NCBI GenBank assembly: GCA_963082875.1
Contig: OY720101.1
Location: forward strand, 3,906,001-3,970,000
Source of the DNA: Corella eumyota
Taxonomy: Eukaryota; Chordata; Ascidiacea; Phlebobranchia; Corellidae
DNA length: 64,000 nucleotides
Direction of reading: 5' to 3'
The position numbers were made by a program, and so were the translations under genes. The notes beneath the pieces were generated by a model. It was not told the origin of the DNA. It saw only the letters and a list, made by a program, of their open reading frames with translations, and ran no database searches. This document shows, in pieces, positions 40,721 through 55,111 of this stretch. Every line of letters begins with the position of its first letter. Within the stretch, counting starts at the first letter, position 1.

Positions 40721-43700
40721 ATTTAAGTTAGACAAGTGCGCATCTAATAAAGCAATTAATTTTGGATTTTAAGATTTGGCAATTTTTATGTAATATGCAC
40801 ATAACTTTTATGAATATTAATATTTTTTTTTAAATATTTTTTAAATAGGTTCATAACGTTACTGCAGTTGTTTTGGTAAATTGAATTTCGAATTTAAAAA
40901 AAAAAAAATTTTGCATAAACTTATAATTATATATGCATATGACCTCACCGGGTCACTTAAAGGCCAACTGGCCAAAACAAAAATTTGTCGTAACTTTTTT
41001 ATTTTAAATTTTTTTTGCAAATTTTTTTATCTGGGATTTAAGTTAGACAAGTGCGCATCTAATAAAGCAATTAATTTTGGATTTTAAGATTTGGCAATTT
41101 TATGTAATATGCACATAACTTTTATGAATATTAATATTTTTGAAAAATATTCTTAAAATAGGTTCATAACGTTACTGCAGTTGTTTTGGTAAATTGAATT
41201 TCAAATTAAAAAAAAAAAAAATTTTTGTATAAACTTATAATTATATATGCATATGACCTCACCGGGGTCACTTAAAGGCCAACTGGCCAAAACAAAAATT
41301 TGTCCTAACTTTTTTATTTTAAATTTTTTTTGCAAATTTCTTTATCTGGGATTTAAGTTAGAAAAGTGCGCATCTAATAAAGCAATTAATTTTGGATTTT
41401 AAGATTTGGCAATTTTTATGTAATATGCACATTACTTTTATGAATATTAATATTTTTTTTTAAATATTTTTTAAATAGGTTCATAACGTTACTGCAGTTG
41501 TTTTGGTAAATTGAATTTTGAATTTAAAAAAAAAAAAATTTTGCATAAACTTATAATTATATATGCATATGACCTCACCGGGTCACTTAAAGGCCAACTG
41601 GCCAAAACAAAAATTTGTCGTAACTTTTTTATTTTAAATTTTTTTTGCAAATTTTTTTATCTGGGATTTAAGTTAGACAAGTGCGCATCTAATAAAGCAA
41701 TTAATTTTGGATTTTAAGATTTGGCAATTTTTATGTAATATGCACATTACTTTTATGAATATTAATATTTTTTTTTAAATATTTTTTAAATAGGTTCATA
41801 ACGTTACTACAGTTGTTTTGGTAAATTGAACTTCGAATTTAAAAAAAAAAAAATTTTGCATAAACTTATAATTATATATGCATATGACCTCACCGGGTCA
41901 CTTAAAGGCCAACTGGCCAAAACAAAAATTTGTCGTAACTTTTTTATTTTAAATTTTTTTTGCAAATTTTTATATCTGGGATTTAAGTTAGACAAGTGCG
42001 CATCTAATAAAGCATTTAATTTTGGATTTTAAGATTTGGCAATTTTATGTAATATGCACATAACTTTTATGAATATTAATATTTTTGAAAAATATTCTTA
42101 AAATAGGTTCATAACGTTACTGCAGTTGTTTTGGTAAATTGAATTTCAAATTAAAAAAAAAAAAAATTTTTGTATAAACTTATAATTATATATGCATATG
42201 ACCTCACCGGGGTCACTTAAAGGCCAACTGGCCAAAACAAAAATTTGTCCTAACTTTTTTATTTTAAATTTTTTTTGCAAATTTCTTTATCTGGGATTTA
42301 AGTTAGAAAAGTGCGCATCTAATAAAGCAATTAATTTTGGATTTTAAGATTTGGCAATTTTTATGTAATATGCACATAACTTTTATGAATATTAATATTT
42401 TTTTTTAAATATTTTTTAAATAGGTTCATAACGTTACTGCAGTTGTTTTGGTAAATTGAATTTCGAATTTAAAAAAAAAAAAATTTTGCATAAACTTATA
42501 ATTATATATGCATATGACCTCACCGGGTCACTTAAAGGCCAACTGGCCAAAACAAAAATTTGTCGTAACTTTTTTATTTTAAATTTTTTTTGCAAATTTA
42601 TTTATCTGGGATTTAAGTTAGACAAGTGCGCATCTAATAAAGCAATTAATTTTGGATTTTAAGATTTGGCAATTTTATGTAATATGCACATAACTTTTAT
42701 GAATATTAATATTTTTGAAAAATATTCTTAAAATAGGTTCATAACGTTACTGCAGTTGTTTTGGTAAATTGAATTTCAAATTAAAAAAAAAAAAATATTT
42801 TTGTATAAACTTATAATTATATATGCATATGACCTCACCGGGTCACTTAAAGGCCAACTGGCCAAAACAAAAATTTGTCGTAACTTTTTTATTTTAAATT
42901 TTTTTTGCAAATTTTTTTATCTGGGATTTAAGTTAGACAAGTGCGCATCTAATAAAGCAATTAATTTTGGATTTTAAGATTTGGCAATTTTAATGTAATA
43001 TGCACATAACTTTTATGAATATTAATATTTTTTTTAAATATTCTTAAAATAGGTTCATAACGTTACTGCAGTTGTTTTGGTAAATTGAATTTCAAATTAA
43101 AAAAAAAAAAAAATTTTTGTATAAACTTATAATTATATATGCATATGACCTCACCGGAGTCACTTAAAGGCCAACTGGCCAAAACAAAAATTTGTCCTAA
43201 CTTTTTTATTTTAAATTTTTTTTGCAAATTTCTTTATCTGGGATTTAAGTTAGACAAGTGCGCATCTAATAAAGCAATTAATTTTGGATTTTAAGATTTG
43301 GCAATTTTTATGTAATATGCACATTACTTTTATGAATATTAATATTTTTTTTTAAATATTCTTAAAATAGGTTCATAACGTTACTGCAGTTGTTTTGGTA
43401 AATTGAATTTCAAATTTAAAAAAAAAAATTTTGTATAAACTTATAATTATATATGCATATGACCTCACCGGGGTCACTTAAAGGCCAACTGGCCAAAACA
43501 AAAATTTGTCCTAACTTTTTTATTTTAAATTTTTTTTTTAAATTTCTTTATCTGGGATTTAAGTTAGACAAGTGCGCATCTAATAAAGCAATTAATTTTG
43601 GATTTCAAGATTTGGCAAATTTTATGTAATATGCACATAACTTTTATGAATATTAATATTTTAAAAAAATATTCTTAAAATTGGTTCATAACGTTACTGC

Positions 43701-44190
43701 AGTTGTTTTGGTAAATTGAATTTTAAATTTAAAAAAAAAAAATTTTTGTATCAACTTATAATTATATATGCATATGACCTCACCGGGGTCACTTAAAGGC
43801 CAACTGGCCAAAACAAAAATTTGTCCTAATTTTTTTATTTTAAATTTTTTTTGCAAATTTCTTTATCTGGGATTTAAGTTAGACAAGTGCGCATCTAATA
43901 AAGCAATTAATTTTGGATTTCAAGATTTGGCAATTTTTATGTAATATGCACATAACTTTTATGATTATTAATATTTTTAAAAAATATTCTTAAAATAGGT
44001 TCATAACGTTACTGCAGTTGTTTTGGTAAATTGAATTTTAAATTTAAAAAAAAAAAAATTTTGTATAAACTTATAATTATATATGCATATGACCTCACCG
44101 GGGTCACTTAAAGGCCAACTGGCCAAAACAAAAATTTGTCCTAACTTTTTTATTTTAAATTTTTTTTGCAAATTTCTTTATCTGGGATTT
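40720..44190. repeat. 3,466-bp higher-order block, first copy (11 monomers; bounds approximate)
   Basis: Four monomer markers at 40881, 41511, 41826 and 42456 recur at 44347, 44977, 45292 and 45922, each exactly 3,466 bp later. The block includes monomers with TTCGAATTT plus TTTTGCATAAAC, GTTAGAAAAGTGCGC, TTTTTATATCTGGG and GTATCAACTT variants. Differences from the next copy are few, for example CTACAG near 41811 and TTGGTTCAT near 43681. Confidence 0.87.
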
Positions 44191-47100
44191 AAGTTAGACA
44201 AGTGCGCATCTAATAAAGCAATTAATTTTGGATTTTAAGATTTGGCAATTTTTATGTAATATGCACATAACTTTTATGAATATTAATATTTTTTTTTAAA
44301 TATTTTTTAAATAGGTTCATAACGTTACTGCAGTTGTTTTGGTAAATTGAATTTCGAATTTAAAAAAAAAAAAATTTTGCATAAACTTATAATTATATAT
44401 GCATATGACCTCACCGGGTCACTTAAAGGCCAACTGGCCAAAACAAAAATTTGTCGTAACTTTTTTATTTTAAATTTTTTTTGCAAATTTTTTTATCTGG
44501 GATTTAAGTTAGACAAGTGCGCATCTAATAAAGCAATTAATTTTGGATTTTAAGATTTGGCAATTTTATGTAATATGCACATAACTTTTATGAATATTAA
44601 TATTTTTGAAAAATATTCTTAAAATAGGTTCATAACGTTACTGCAGTTGTTTTGGTAAATTGAATTTCAAATTAAAAAAAAAAAAAATTTTTGTATAAAC
44701 TTATAATTATATATGCATATGACCTCACCGGGGTCACTTAAAGGCCAACTGGCCAAAACAAAAATTTGTCCTAACTTTTTTATTTTAAATTTTTTTTGCA
44801 AATTTCTTTATCTGGGATTTAAGTTAGAAAAGTGCGCATCTAATAAAGCAATTAATTTTGGATTTTAAGATTTGGCAATTTTTATGTAATATGCACATTA
44901 CTTTTATGAATATTAATATTTTTTTTTAAATATTTTTTAAATAGGTTCATAACGTTACTGCAGTTGTTTTGGTAAATTGAATTTTGAATTTAAAAAAAAA
45001 AAAATTTTGCATAAACTTATAATTATATATGCATATGACCTCACCGGGTCACTTAAAGGCCAACTGGCCAAAACAAAAATTTGTCGTAACTTTTTTATTT
45101 TAAATTTTTTTTGCAAATTTTTTTATCTGGGATTTAAGTTAGACAAGTGCGCATCTAATAAAGCAATTAATTTTGGATTTTAAGATTTGGCAATTTTTAT
45201 GTAATATGCACATTACTTTTATGAATATTAATATTTTTTTTTAAATATTTTTTAAATAGGTTCATAACGTTACTGCAGTTGTTTTGGTAAATTGAACTTC
45301 GAATTTAAAAAAAAAAAAATTTTGCATAAACTTATAATTATATATGCATATGACCTCACCGGGTCACTTAAAGGCCAACTGGCCAAAACAAAAATTTGTC
45401 GTAACTTTTTTATTTTAAATTTTTTTTGCAAATTTTTATATCTGGGATTTAAGTTAGACAAGTGCGCATCTAATAAAGCATTTAATTTTGGATTTTAAGA
45501 TTTGGCAATTTTATGTAATATGCACATAACTTTTATGAATATTAATATTTTTGAAAAATATTCTTAAAATAGGTTCATAACGTTACTGCAGTTGTTTTGG
45601 TAAATTGAATTTCAAATTAAAAAAAAAAAAAATTTTTGTATAAACTTATAATTATATATGCATATGACCTCACCGGGGTCACTTAAAGGCCAACTGGCCA
45701 AAACAAAAATTTGTCCTAACTTTTTTATTTTAAATTTTTTTTGCAAATTTCTTTATCTGGGATTTAAGTTAGAAAAGTGCGCATCTAATAAAGCAATTAA
45801 TTTTGGATTTTAAGATTTGGCAATTTTTATGTAATATGCACATAACTTTTATGAATATTAATATTTTTTTTTAAATATTTTTTAAATAGGTTCATAACGT
45901 TACTGCAGTTGTTTTGGTAAATTGAATTTCGAATTTAAAAAAAAAAAAATTTTGCATAAACTTATAATTATATATGCATATGACCTCACCGGGTCACTTA
46001 AAGGCCAACTGGCCAAAACAAAAATTTGTCGTAACTTTTTTATTTTAAATTTTTTTTGCAAATTTATTTATCTGGGATTTAAGTTAGACAAGTGCGCATC
46101 TAATAAAGCAATTAATTTTGGATTTTAAGATTTGGCAATTTTATGTAATATGCACATAACTTTTATGAATATTAATATTTTTGAAAAATATTCTTAAAAT
46201 AGGTTCATAACGTTACTGCAGTTGTTTTGGTAAATTGAATTTCAAATTAAAAAAAAAAAAATATTTTTGTATAAACTTATAATTATATATGCATATGACC
46301 TCACCGGGTCACTTAAAGGCCAACTGGCCAAAACAAAAATTTGTCGTAACTTTTTTATTTTAAATTTTTTTTGCAAATTTTTTTATCTGGGATTTAAGTT
46401 AGACAAGTGCGCATCTAATAAAGCAATTAATTTTGGATTTTAAGATTTGGCAATTTTAATGTAATATGCACATAACTTTTATGAATATTAATATTTTTTT
46501 TAAATATTCTTAAAATAGGTTCATAACGTTACTGCAGTTGTTTTGGTAAATTGAATTTCAAATTAAAAAAAAAAAAAAATTTTTGTATAAACTTATAATT
46601 ATATATGCATATGACCTCACCGGAGTCACTTAAAGGCCAACTGGCCAAAACAAAAATTTGTCCTAACTTTTTTATTTTAAATTTTTTTTGCAAATTTCTT
46701 TATCTGGGATTTAAGTTAGACAAGTGCGCATCTAATAAAGCAATTAATTTTGGATTTTAAGATTTGGCAATTTTTATGTAATATGCACATTACTTTTATG
46801 AATATTAATATTTTTTTTTAAATATTCTTAAAATAGGTTCATAACGTTACTGCAGTTGTTTTGGTAAATTGAATTTCAAATTTAAAAAAAAAAATTTTGT
46901 ATAAACTTATAATTATATATGCATATGACCTCACCGGGGTCACTTAAAGGCCAACTGGCCAAAACAAAAATTTGTCCTAACTTTTTTATTTTAAATTTTT
47001 TTTTTAAATTTCTTTATCTGGGATTTAAGTTAGACAAGTGCGCATTTAATAAAGCAATTAATTTTGGATTTCAAGATTTGGCAAATTTTATGTAATATGC

Positions 47101-47660
47101 ACATAACTTTTATGAATATTAATATTTTAAAAAAATATTCTTAAAATAGGTTCATAACGTTACTGCAGTTGTTTTGGTAAATTGAATTTTAAATTTAAAA
47201 AAAAAAAATTTTTGTATCAACTTATAATTATATATGCATATGACCTCACCGGGGTCACTTAAAGGCCAACTGGCCAAAACAAAAATTTGTCCTAATTTTT
47301 TTATTTTAAATTTTTTTTGCAAATTTCTTTATCTGGGATTTAAGTTAGACAAGTGCGCATCTAATAAAGCAATTAATTTTGGATTTCAAGATTTGGCAAT
47401 TTTTATGTAATATGCACATAACTTTTATGATTATTAATATTTTTAAAAAATATTCTTAAAATAGGTTCATAACGTTACTGCAGTTGTTTTGGTAAATTGA
47501 ATTTTAAATTTAAAAAAAAAAAAATTTTGTATAAACTTATAATTATATATGCATATGACCTCACCGGGGTCACTTAAAGGCCAACTGGCCAAAACAAAAA
47601 TTTGTCCTAACTTTTTTATTTTAAATTTTTTTTGCAAATTTCTTTATCTGGGATTTAAGT
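44191..47660. repeat. 3,466-bp higher-order block, second copy (bounds approximate)
   Basis: This is a direct tandem copy of the preceding block, with the same 11 variants in the same order. It ends where the sequence leaves the repeat order at the TTTTAGATTTTAAG and TTTTTCTGTAATATG variants near 47.69 kb. A private change is GCGCATTTAAT near 47041. Confidence 0.87.
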
Positions 47661-48189
47661 TAGACAAGTGCGCATCTAATAAAGCAATTAATTTTAGATT
47701 TTAAGATTTGGCAATTTTTCTGTAATATGCACATAACTTTTATTAATATTAATATTTTTGAAAAATATTCTTAAAATAGGTTCATAACGTTACTGCAGTT
47801 GTTCTGGTAAATTGAATTTCAAATTTAAAAAAAAAAATTTGCATAAACTTATAATTATATATGCATATGACCTCACCGGGTCACTTAAAGGCCAACTGGC
47901 CAAAACAAAAATTTGTCGTAACTTTTTTATTTTAAATTTTTTTTGCAAATTTCTTTATCTGGGGTTTAAGTTAAACAAGTGCGCATCTAATAAAGCAATT
48001 AATTTTGGATTTTAAGATTTGGCAATTTTTATGTAATATGCACATAACTTATATGAATATTAATATTATTTAAAAATATTCTTAAAATAGGTTCATAACG
48101 TTACTGCAGTTGTTTTGGTAAATTGAATTTCAAATTTAAAAAAAAAAATTTGCATAAACTTATAATTATATATGCATATGACCTCACCG

Positions 48190-50050
48190 GGGTCACTTAA
48201 AGGCCAACTGGCCAAAACAAAAATTTGTCCTAATTTTTTTATTTTCAATTTTTTTTGCAAATTTCTTTATCTGGGGTTTAAGTTAAACAAGTGCGCATCT
48301 AATAAAGCAATTAATTTTGGATTTTAAGATTTGGCAATTTTTATGTAATATGCACATAACTTATATGAATATTAATATTATTTAAAAATATTCTTAAAAT
48401 AGGTTCATAACGTTACTGCAGTTGTTCTGGTAAATTGAATTTCAAATTTAAAAAAAAAAATTTGCATAAACTTATAATTATATATGCATATGACCTCACC
48501 GGGTCACTTAAAGGCCAACTGGCCAAAATAAAAATTTGTCGTAACTTTTTTATTTTAAATTTTTTTTGCAAATTTCTTTATCTGGGGTTTAAGTTAGACA
48601 AGTGCGCATCTAATAAAACAATTAATTTTGGATTTTAAGATTTGGCAATTTTTATGTAATATGCACATAACTTTTATGAATATTAATATTTTTTAAAAAT
48701 ATTCTTAAAATAGGTTCATAACGTTACTGCAGTTGTTTTGGTAAATTGAATTTCAAATTTAAAAAAAAAAATTTTGTATAAACTTATAATTATATATGCA
48801 TATGACCTCACCGGGGTCACTTAAAGGCCAACTGGCCAAAACAAAAATTTGTCCTAACTTTTTTATTTTAAATTTTTTTTTTAAATTTCTTTATCTGGGA
48901 TTTAAGTTAGACAAGTGCGCATCTAATAAAGCAATTAATTTTGGATTTCAAGATTTGGCAATTTTTATGTAATATGCACATAACTTTTATGAATATTAAT
49001 ATTTTAAAAAAATATTCTTAAAATAGGTTCATAACGTTACTGCAGTTGTTTTGGTATATTGAATTTTAAATTTAAAAAAAAAAAATTTTTGTATCAACTT
49101 ATAATTATATATGCATATGACCTCACCGGGGTCACTTAAAAGCCAACTGGCCAAAACATAAATTTGTCCTAATTTTTTTATTTTAAATTTTTTTTGCAAA
49201 TTTCTTTATCTGGGATTTAAGTTAGACAAGTGCGCATCTAATAAAGCAATTAATTTTGGATTTCAAGATTTGGCAATTTTTATGTAATATGCACATAACT
49301 TTTATGAATATTAATATTTTTAAAAAATATTCTTAAAATAGGTTCATAACGTTACTGCAGTTGTTTTGGTAAATTGAATTTTAAATTTAAAAAGAAAAAA
49401 AAATTTTGTATAAACTTATAATTATATATGCATATGACCTCACCGGGGTCACTTAAAGGCCAACTGGCCAAAACAAAAATTTGTCCTAACTTTTTTATTA
49501 TAAATTTTTTTTGCAAATTTCTTTATCTGAGATTTAAGTTAAACAAGTGCGCATCTAATAAAGCAATTAATTTTGGATTTTAAGATTTGGCAATTTTTAT
49601 GTAATATGCACATAACTTTTATTAATATTAATATTTTTGAAAAATATTCTTAAAATAGGTTCATAACGTTACTGCAGTTGTTCTGGTAAATTGAATTTCA
49701 AATTTAAAAAAAAAAATTTGCATAAACTTATAATTATATATGCATATGACCTCACCGGGTCACTTAAAGGCCAACTGGCCAAAACAAAAATTTGTCGTAA
49801 CTTTTTTATTTTAAATTTTTTTTGCAAATTTCTTTATCTGGGGTTTAAGTTAAACAAGTGCGCATCTAATAAAGCAATTAATTTTGGATTTTAAGATTTG
49901 GCAATTTTTATGTAATATGCACATAACTTTTATGAATATTAATATTTTTGAAAAATATTCTTAAAATAGGTTCATAACGTTACTGCAGTTGTTTTGGTAA
50001 ATTGAATTTCAAATTAAAAAAAAAAAATATTTGTATAAACTTATAATTAT
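48190..50050. repeat. Block of a 2,195-bp-offset pair, first copy (about 6 monomers)
   Basis: Markers ATTTTCAATTTT (about 48243), the monomers at 48435 and 49691, GGTATATTG (about 49053) and TTTAAAAAGAAAAAAAA (about 49386) recur 2,195 bp later in the same order. The match stops near 50.05 kb, where the next monomers differ (CCGGGG against CCGAG). Confidence 0.78.
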
Positions 50051-50384
50051 ATATGCATATGACCTCACCGGGGTCACTTAAAGGCCAACTGGCCAAAACA
50101 AAAATTTGTCCTAACTTTTTTATTTTAAATTTTTTTTGCAAATTTCTTTATCTGAGATTTAAGTTAAACAAGTGCGCATCTAATAAAGCAATTAATTTTG
50201 GATTTTAAGATTTGGCAATTTTTCTGTAATATGCACATAACTTTTATTAATATTAATATTTTTTTTAAATATTCTTAAAATATGTTCATAACGTTACTGC
50301 AGTTGTTTTGGTAAATTGAATTTCAAATTAAAAAAAAAAAATTTTTGTATAAACTTATAATTATATATGCATATGACCTCACCG

Positions 50385-52245
50385 GGGTCACTTAAAGGCC
50401 AACTGGCCAAAACAAAAATTTGTCCTAATTTTTTTATTTTCAATTTTTTTTGCAAATTTCTTTATCTGGGGTTTAAGTTAAACAAGTGCGCATCTAATAA
50501 AGCAATTAATTTTGGATTTTAAGATTTGGCAATTTTTATGTAATATGCACATAACTTATATGAATATTAATATTATTTAAAAATATTCTTAAAATAGGTT
50601 CATAACGTTACTGCAGTTGTTCTGGTAAATTGAATTTCAAATTTAAAAAAAAAAATTTGCATAAACTTATAATTATATATGCATATGACCTCACCGGGTC
50701 ACTTAAAGGCCAACTGGCCAAAATAAAAATTTGTCGTAACTTTTTTATTTTAAATTTTTTTTGCAAATTTCTTTATCTGGGATTTAAGTTAGACAAGTGC
50801 GCATCTAATAAAACAATTAATTTTGAATTTTAAGATTTGGCAATTTTTATGTAATATGCACATAACTTTTATGAATATTAATATTTTTTAAAAATATTCT
50901 TAAAATAGGTTCATAACATTACTGCAGTTGTTTTGGTAAATTGAATTTCAAATTTAAAAAAAAAAATTTTGTATAAACTTATAATTATATATGCATATGA
51001 CCTCACCGGGGTCACTTAAAGGCCAACTGGCCAAAACAAAAATTTGTCCTAACTTTTTTATTTTAAATTTTTTTTTTAAATTTCTTTATCTGGGATTTAA
51101 GTTGAACAAGTGCGCATCTAATAAAGCAATTAATTTTGGATTTCAAGATTTGGCAATTTTTATGTAATATGCACATAACTTTTATGAATATTAATATTTT
51201 AAAAAAATATTCTTAAAATAGGTTCATAACGTTACTGCAGTTGTTTTGGTATATTGAATTTTAAATTTAAAAAAAAAAAATTTTTGTATCAACTTATAAT
51301 TATATATGCATATGACCTCACCGGGGTCACTTAAAGGCCAACTGGCCAAAACAATAATTTGTCCTAACTTTTTTATTTTAAATTTTTTTTGCAAATTTCT
51401 TTATCTGGGATTTAAGTTAGACAAGTGCGCATCTAATAAAGCAATTAATTTTGGATTTCAAGATTTGGCAATTTTTATGTAATATGCACATAACTTTTAT
51501 GAATATTAATATTTTTAAAAAATATTCTTAAAATAGGTTCATAACGTTACTGCAGTTGTTTTGGTAAATTGAATTTTAAATTTAAAAAGAAAAAAAAATT
51601 TTGTATAAACTTATAATTATATATGCATATGACCTCACCGGGGTCACTTAAAGGCCAACTGGCCAAAACAAAAATTTGTCCTAACTTTTTTATTATAAAT
51701 TTTTTTTGCAAATTTCTTTATCTGAGATTTAAGTTAAACAAGTGCGCATCTAATAAAGCAATTAATTTTGGATTTTAAGATTTGGCAATTTTTATGTAAT
51801 ATGCACATAACTTTTATTAATATTAATATTTTTGAAAAATATTCTTAAAATAGGTTCATAACGTTACTGCAGTTGTTCTGGTAAATTGAATTTCAAATTT
51901 AAAAAAAAAAATTTGCATAAACTTATAATTATATATGCATATGACCTCACCGGGTCACTTAAAGGCCAACTGGCCAAAACAAAAATTTGTCGTAACTTTT
52001 TTATTTTAAATTTTTTTTGCAAATTTCTTTATCTGGGGTTTAAGTTAAACAAGTGCGCATCTAATAAAGCAATTAATTTTGGATTTTAAGATTTGGCAAT
52101 TTTTATGTAATATGCACATAACTTTTATGAATATTAATATTTTTGAAAAATATTCTTAAAATAGGTTCATAACGTTACTGCAGTTGTTTTGGTAAATTGA
52201 ATTTCAAATTAAAAAAAAAAAATATTTTTGTATAAACTTATAATT
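50385..52245. repeat. Block of a 2,195-bp-offset pair, second copy
   Basis: It matches 48190-50050 at an offset of 2,195 bp, with one monomer lying between the two blocks. Private changes include CATAACATTAC near 50918 and GTTGAACAAG near 51104. Part of the same order (51.1-52.1 kb) occurs a third time at 53.0-54.0 kb, 1,886 bp downstream. Confidence 0.78.
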
Positions 52246-55111
52246 ATATATGCATATGACCTCACCGAGTCACTTAAAGGCCAACTGGCCAAAACAAAAA
52301 TTTGTCCTAACTTTTTTATTTTAAATTTTTTTGCAAATTCCTTTATCTGGGGTTTAAGTTAAACAAGTGCGCATCTAATAAAGCAATTAATTTTGGATTT
52401 TAAGATTTGGCAATTTTTATGTAATATGCACATAACTTTTATGAATATTAATATTTTTGAAAAATATTCTTAAAATAGGTTCATAACGTTACTGCAGTTG
52501 TTTTGGTAAATTGAATTTCAAATTAAAAAAAAAAAATATTTTTGTATAAACTTATAATTATATATGCATATGACCTCACCGAGTCACTTAAAGGCCAACT
52601 GGCCAAAACAAAAATTTGTCCTAACTTTTTTATTTTAAATTTTTTTGCAAATTCCTTTATCTGGGATTTAAGTTAGACAAGTGCGCATATAATAAAGCAA
52701 TTAATTTTGGATTTTAAGATTTGGCAATTTTTATGTAATATGCACATAACTTTTATGAATATTAATATTTTTGAAAAATATTCTTAAAATAGGTTCATAA
52801 CGTTACTGCAGTTGTTTTGGTAAATTGAATTTCAAATTAAAAAAAAAAAAATATTTTTGTATAAACTTATAATTATATATGCATATGACCTCACCGGGGT
52901 CACTTAAAGGCCAACTGGCCAAAACAAAAATTTGTCCTAATTTTTTTATTTTAAATTTTTTTTGCAAATTTTTTTATCTGGGATTTAAGTTAGACAAGTG
53001 CGCATCTAATAAAGCAATTAATTTTGGATTTCAAAATTTGGCAATTTTTATGTAATATGCACATAACTTTTATGAATATTAATATTTTAAAAAAATATTC
53101 TTAAAATAGGTTCATAACGTTACTGCAGTTGTTTTGGTAAATTGAATTTTAAATTTAAAAAAAAAAAATTTTTGTATCAACTTATAATTATATATACATA
53201 TGACCTCACCGGGGTCACTTAAAGGCCAACTGGCCAAAACAAAAATTTGTCGTAATTTTTTTATTTTAAATTTTTTTTGCAAATTTCTTTATCTGGGATT
53301 TAAGTTAGACAAGTGCGCATCTAATAAAGCAATTAATTTTGGATTTCAAGATTTGGCAATTTTTATGTAATATGCACATAACTTTTATGAATATTAATAT
53401 TTTTAAAAAATATTCTTAAAATAGGTTCATAACGTTACTGCAGTTGTTTTGGTAAATTGAATTTTAAATTTAAAAAAAAAAAAATTTTGTATAAACTTAT
53501 AATTATATATGCATATGACCTCACCGGGGTCACTTAAAGGCCAACTGGCCAAAACAAAAATTTGTTCTAACTTTTTTATTTTAAATTTTTTTTGCAAATT
53601 TCTTTATCTGAGATTTAAGTTAAACAAGTGCGCATCTAATAAAGCAATTAATTTTGGATTTTAAGATTTGGCAATTTTTATGTAATATGCACATAACTTT
53701 TATTAATATTAATATTTTTGAAAAATATTCTTAAAATAGGTTCATAACGTTACTGCAGTTGTTCTGGTAAATTGAATTTCAAATTTAAAAAAAAAAATTT
53801 GCATAAACTTATAATTATATATGCATATGACCTCACCGGGTCACTTAAAGGCCAACTGGCCAAAACAAAAATTTGTCGTAACTTTTTTATTTTAAATTTT
53901 TTTTGCAAATTTCTTTATCTGGGGTTTAAGTTAAACAAGTGCGCATCTAATAAAGCAATTAATTTTGGATTTTAAGATTTGGCAATTTTTATGTAATATG
54001 CACATAACTTTTATGAATATTAATATTTTTTTAAAATATTCTTAAAATAGGTTCATAACGTTACTGCAGTTGTTTTGGTAAATTGAATTTCAAATTTAAA
54101 AAAAAAAATTTTGTATAAACTTATAATTATATATGCATATGACCTCACCGGGGTCACTTAAAGGCCAACTGGCCAAAACAAAAATTTGTCCTAACTTTTT
54201 TATTTTAAATTTTTTTTGCAAATTTCTTTATCTGAGATTTAAGTTAAACAAGTGCACATCTAATAAAACAATTAATTTTGGATTTTAAGATTTGGCAATT
54301 TTTATGTAATATGCACATAACTTTTATTAATATTAATATTTTTGAAAAATATTCTTAAAATAGGTTCATAACGTTACTGCAGTTGTTCTGGTAAATTGAA
54401 TTTCAAATTTAAAAAAAAAAATTTGCATAAACTTATAATTATATATGCATATGACCTCACCGGGTCACTTAAAGGCCAACTGGCCAAAACAAAAATTTGT
54501 CGTAACTTTTTTATTTTAAATTTTTTTTGCAAATTTCTTTATCTGGGGTTTAAGTTAAACAAGTGCGCATCTAATAAAGCAATTAATTTTGGATTTTAAG
54601 ATTTGGCAATTTTTATGTAATATGCACATAACTTATATGAATATTAATATTATTTAAAAATATTCTTAAAATAGGTTCATAACGTTACTGCAGTTGTTCT
54701 GGTAAATTGAATTTCAAATTTAAAAAAAAAAATTTGCATAAACTTATAATTATATATGCATATGACCTCACCGGGTCACTTAAAGGCCAACTGGCCAAAA
54801 CAATAATTTGTCCTAACTTTTTTATTTTAAATTTTTTTTGCAAATTTCTTTATCTGGGATTTAAGTTAGACAAGTGCGCATCTAATAAAGCAATTAATTT
54901 TGGATTTTAAGATTTGGCAATTTTTATGTAATATGCACATAACTTTTATGAATATTAATATTTTTTTTAAATATTCTTAAAATAGGTTCATAACGTTACT
55001 GCAGTTGTTTTGGTAAATTGAATTTCAAATTTAAAAAAAAAAATTTTTGTATAAACTTATAATTATATATGCATATGACCTCACCGGGGTCACTTAAAGG
55101 CCAACTGGCCA

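Noticed and set aside
41807-45461. Minus-strand 62-63-codon open frames at 41807-41995 and 45270-45461
   Set aside because: They are the same monomer read on the other strand, in two copies of the 3,466-bp block. They depend on a single variant and have no independent support.
480-54910. Recurring 67-68-codon plus-strand open frames in satellite monomers (about 30 copies)
   Set aside because: They begin at TTG, not ATG, and are open only in monomers whose A-run has the right length. They shift or close in the neighbouring copies and have low-complexity, AT-driven composition. The repetition reflects the satellite, not selection on a protein.
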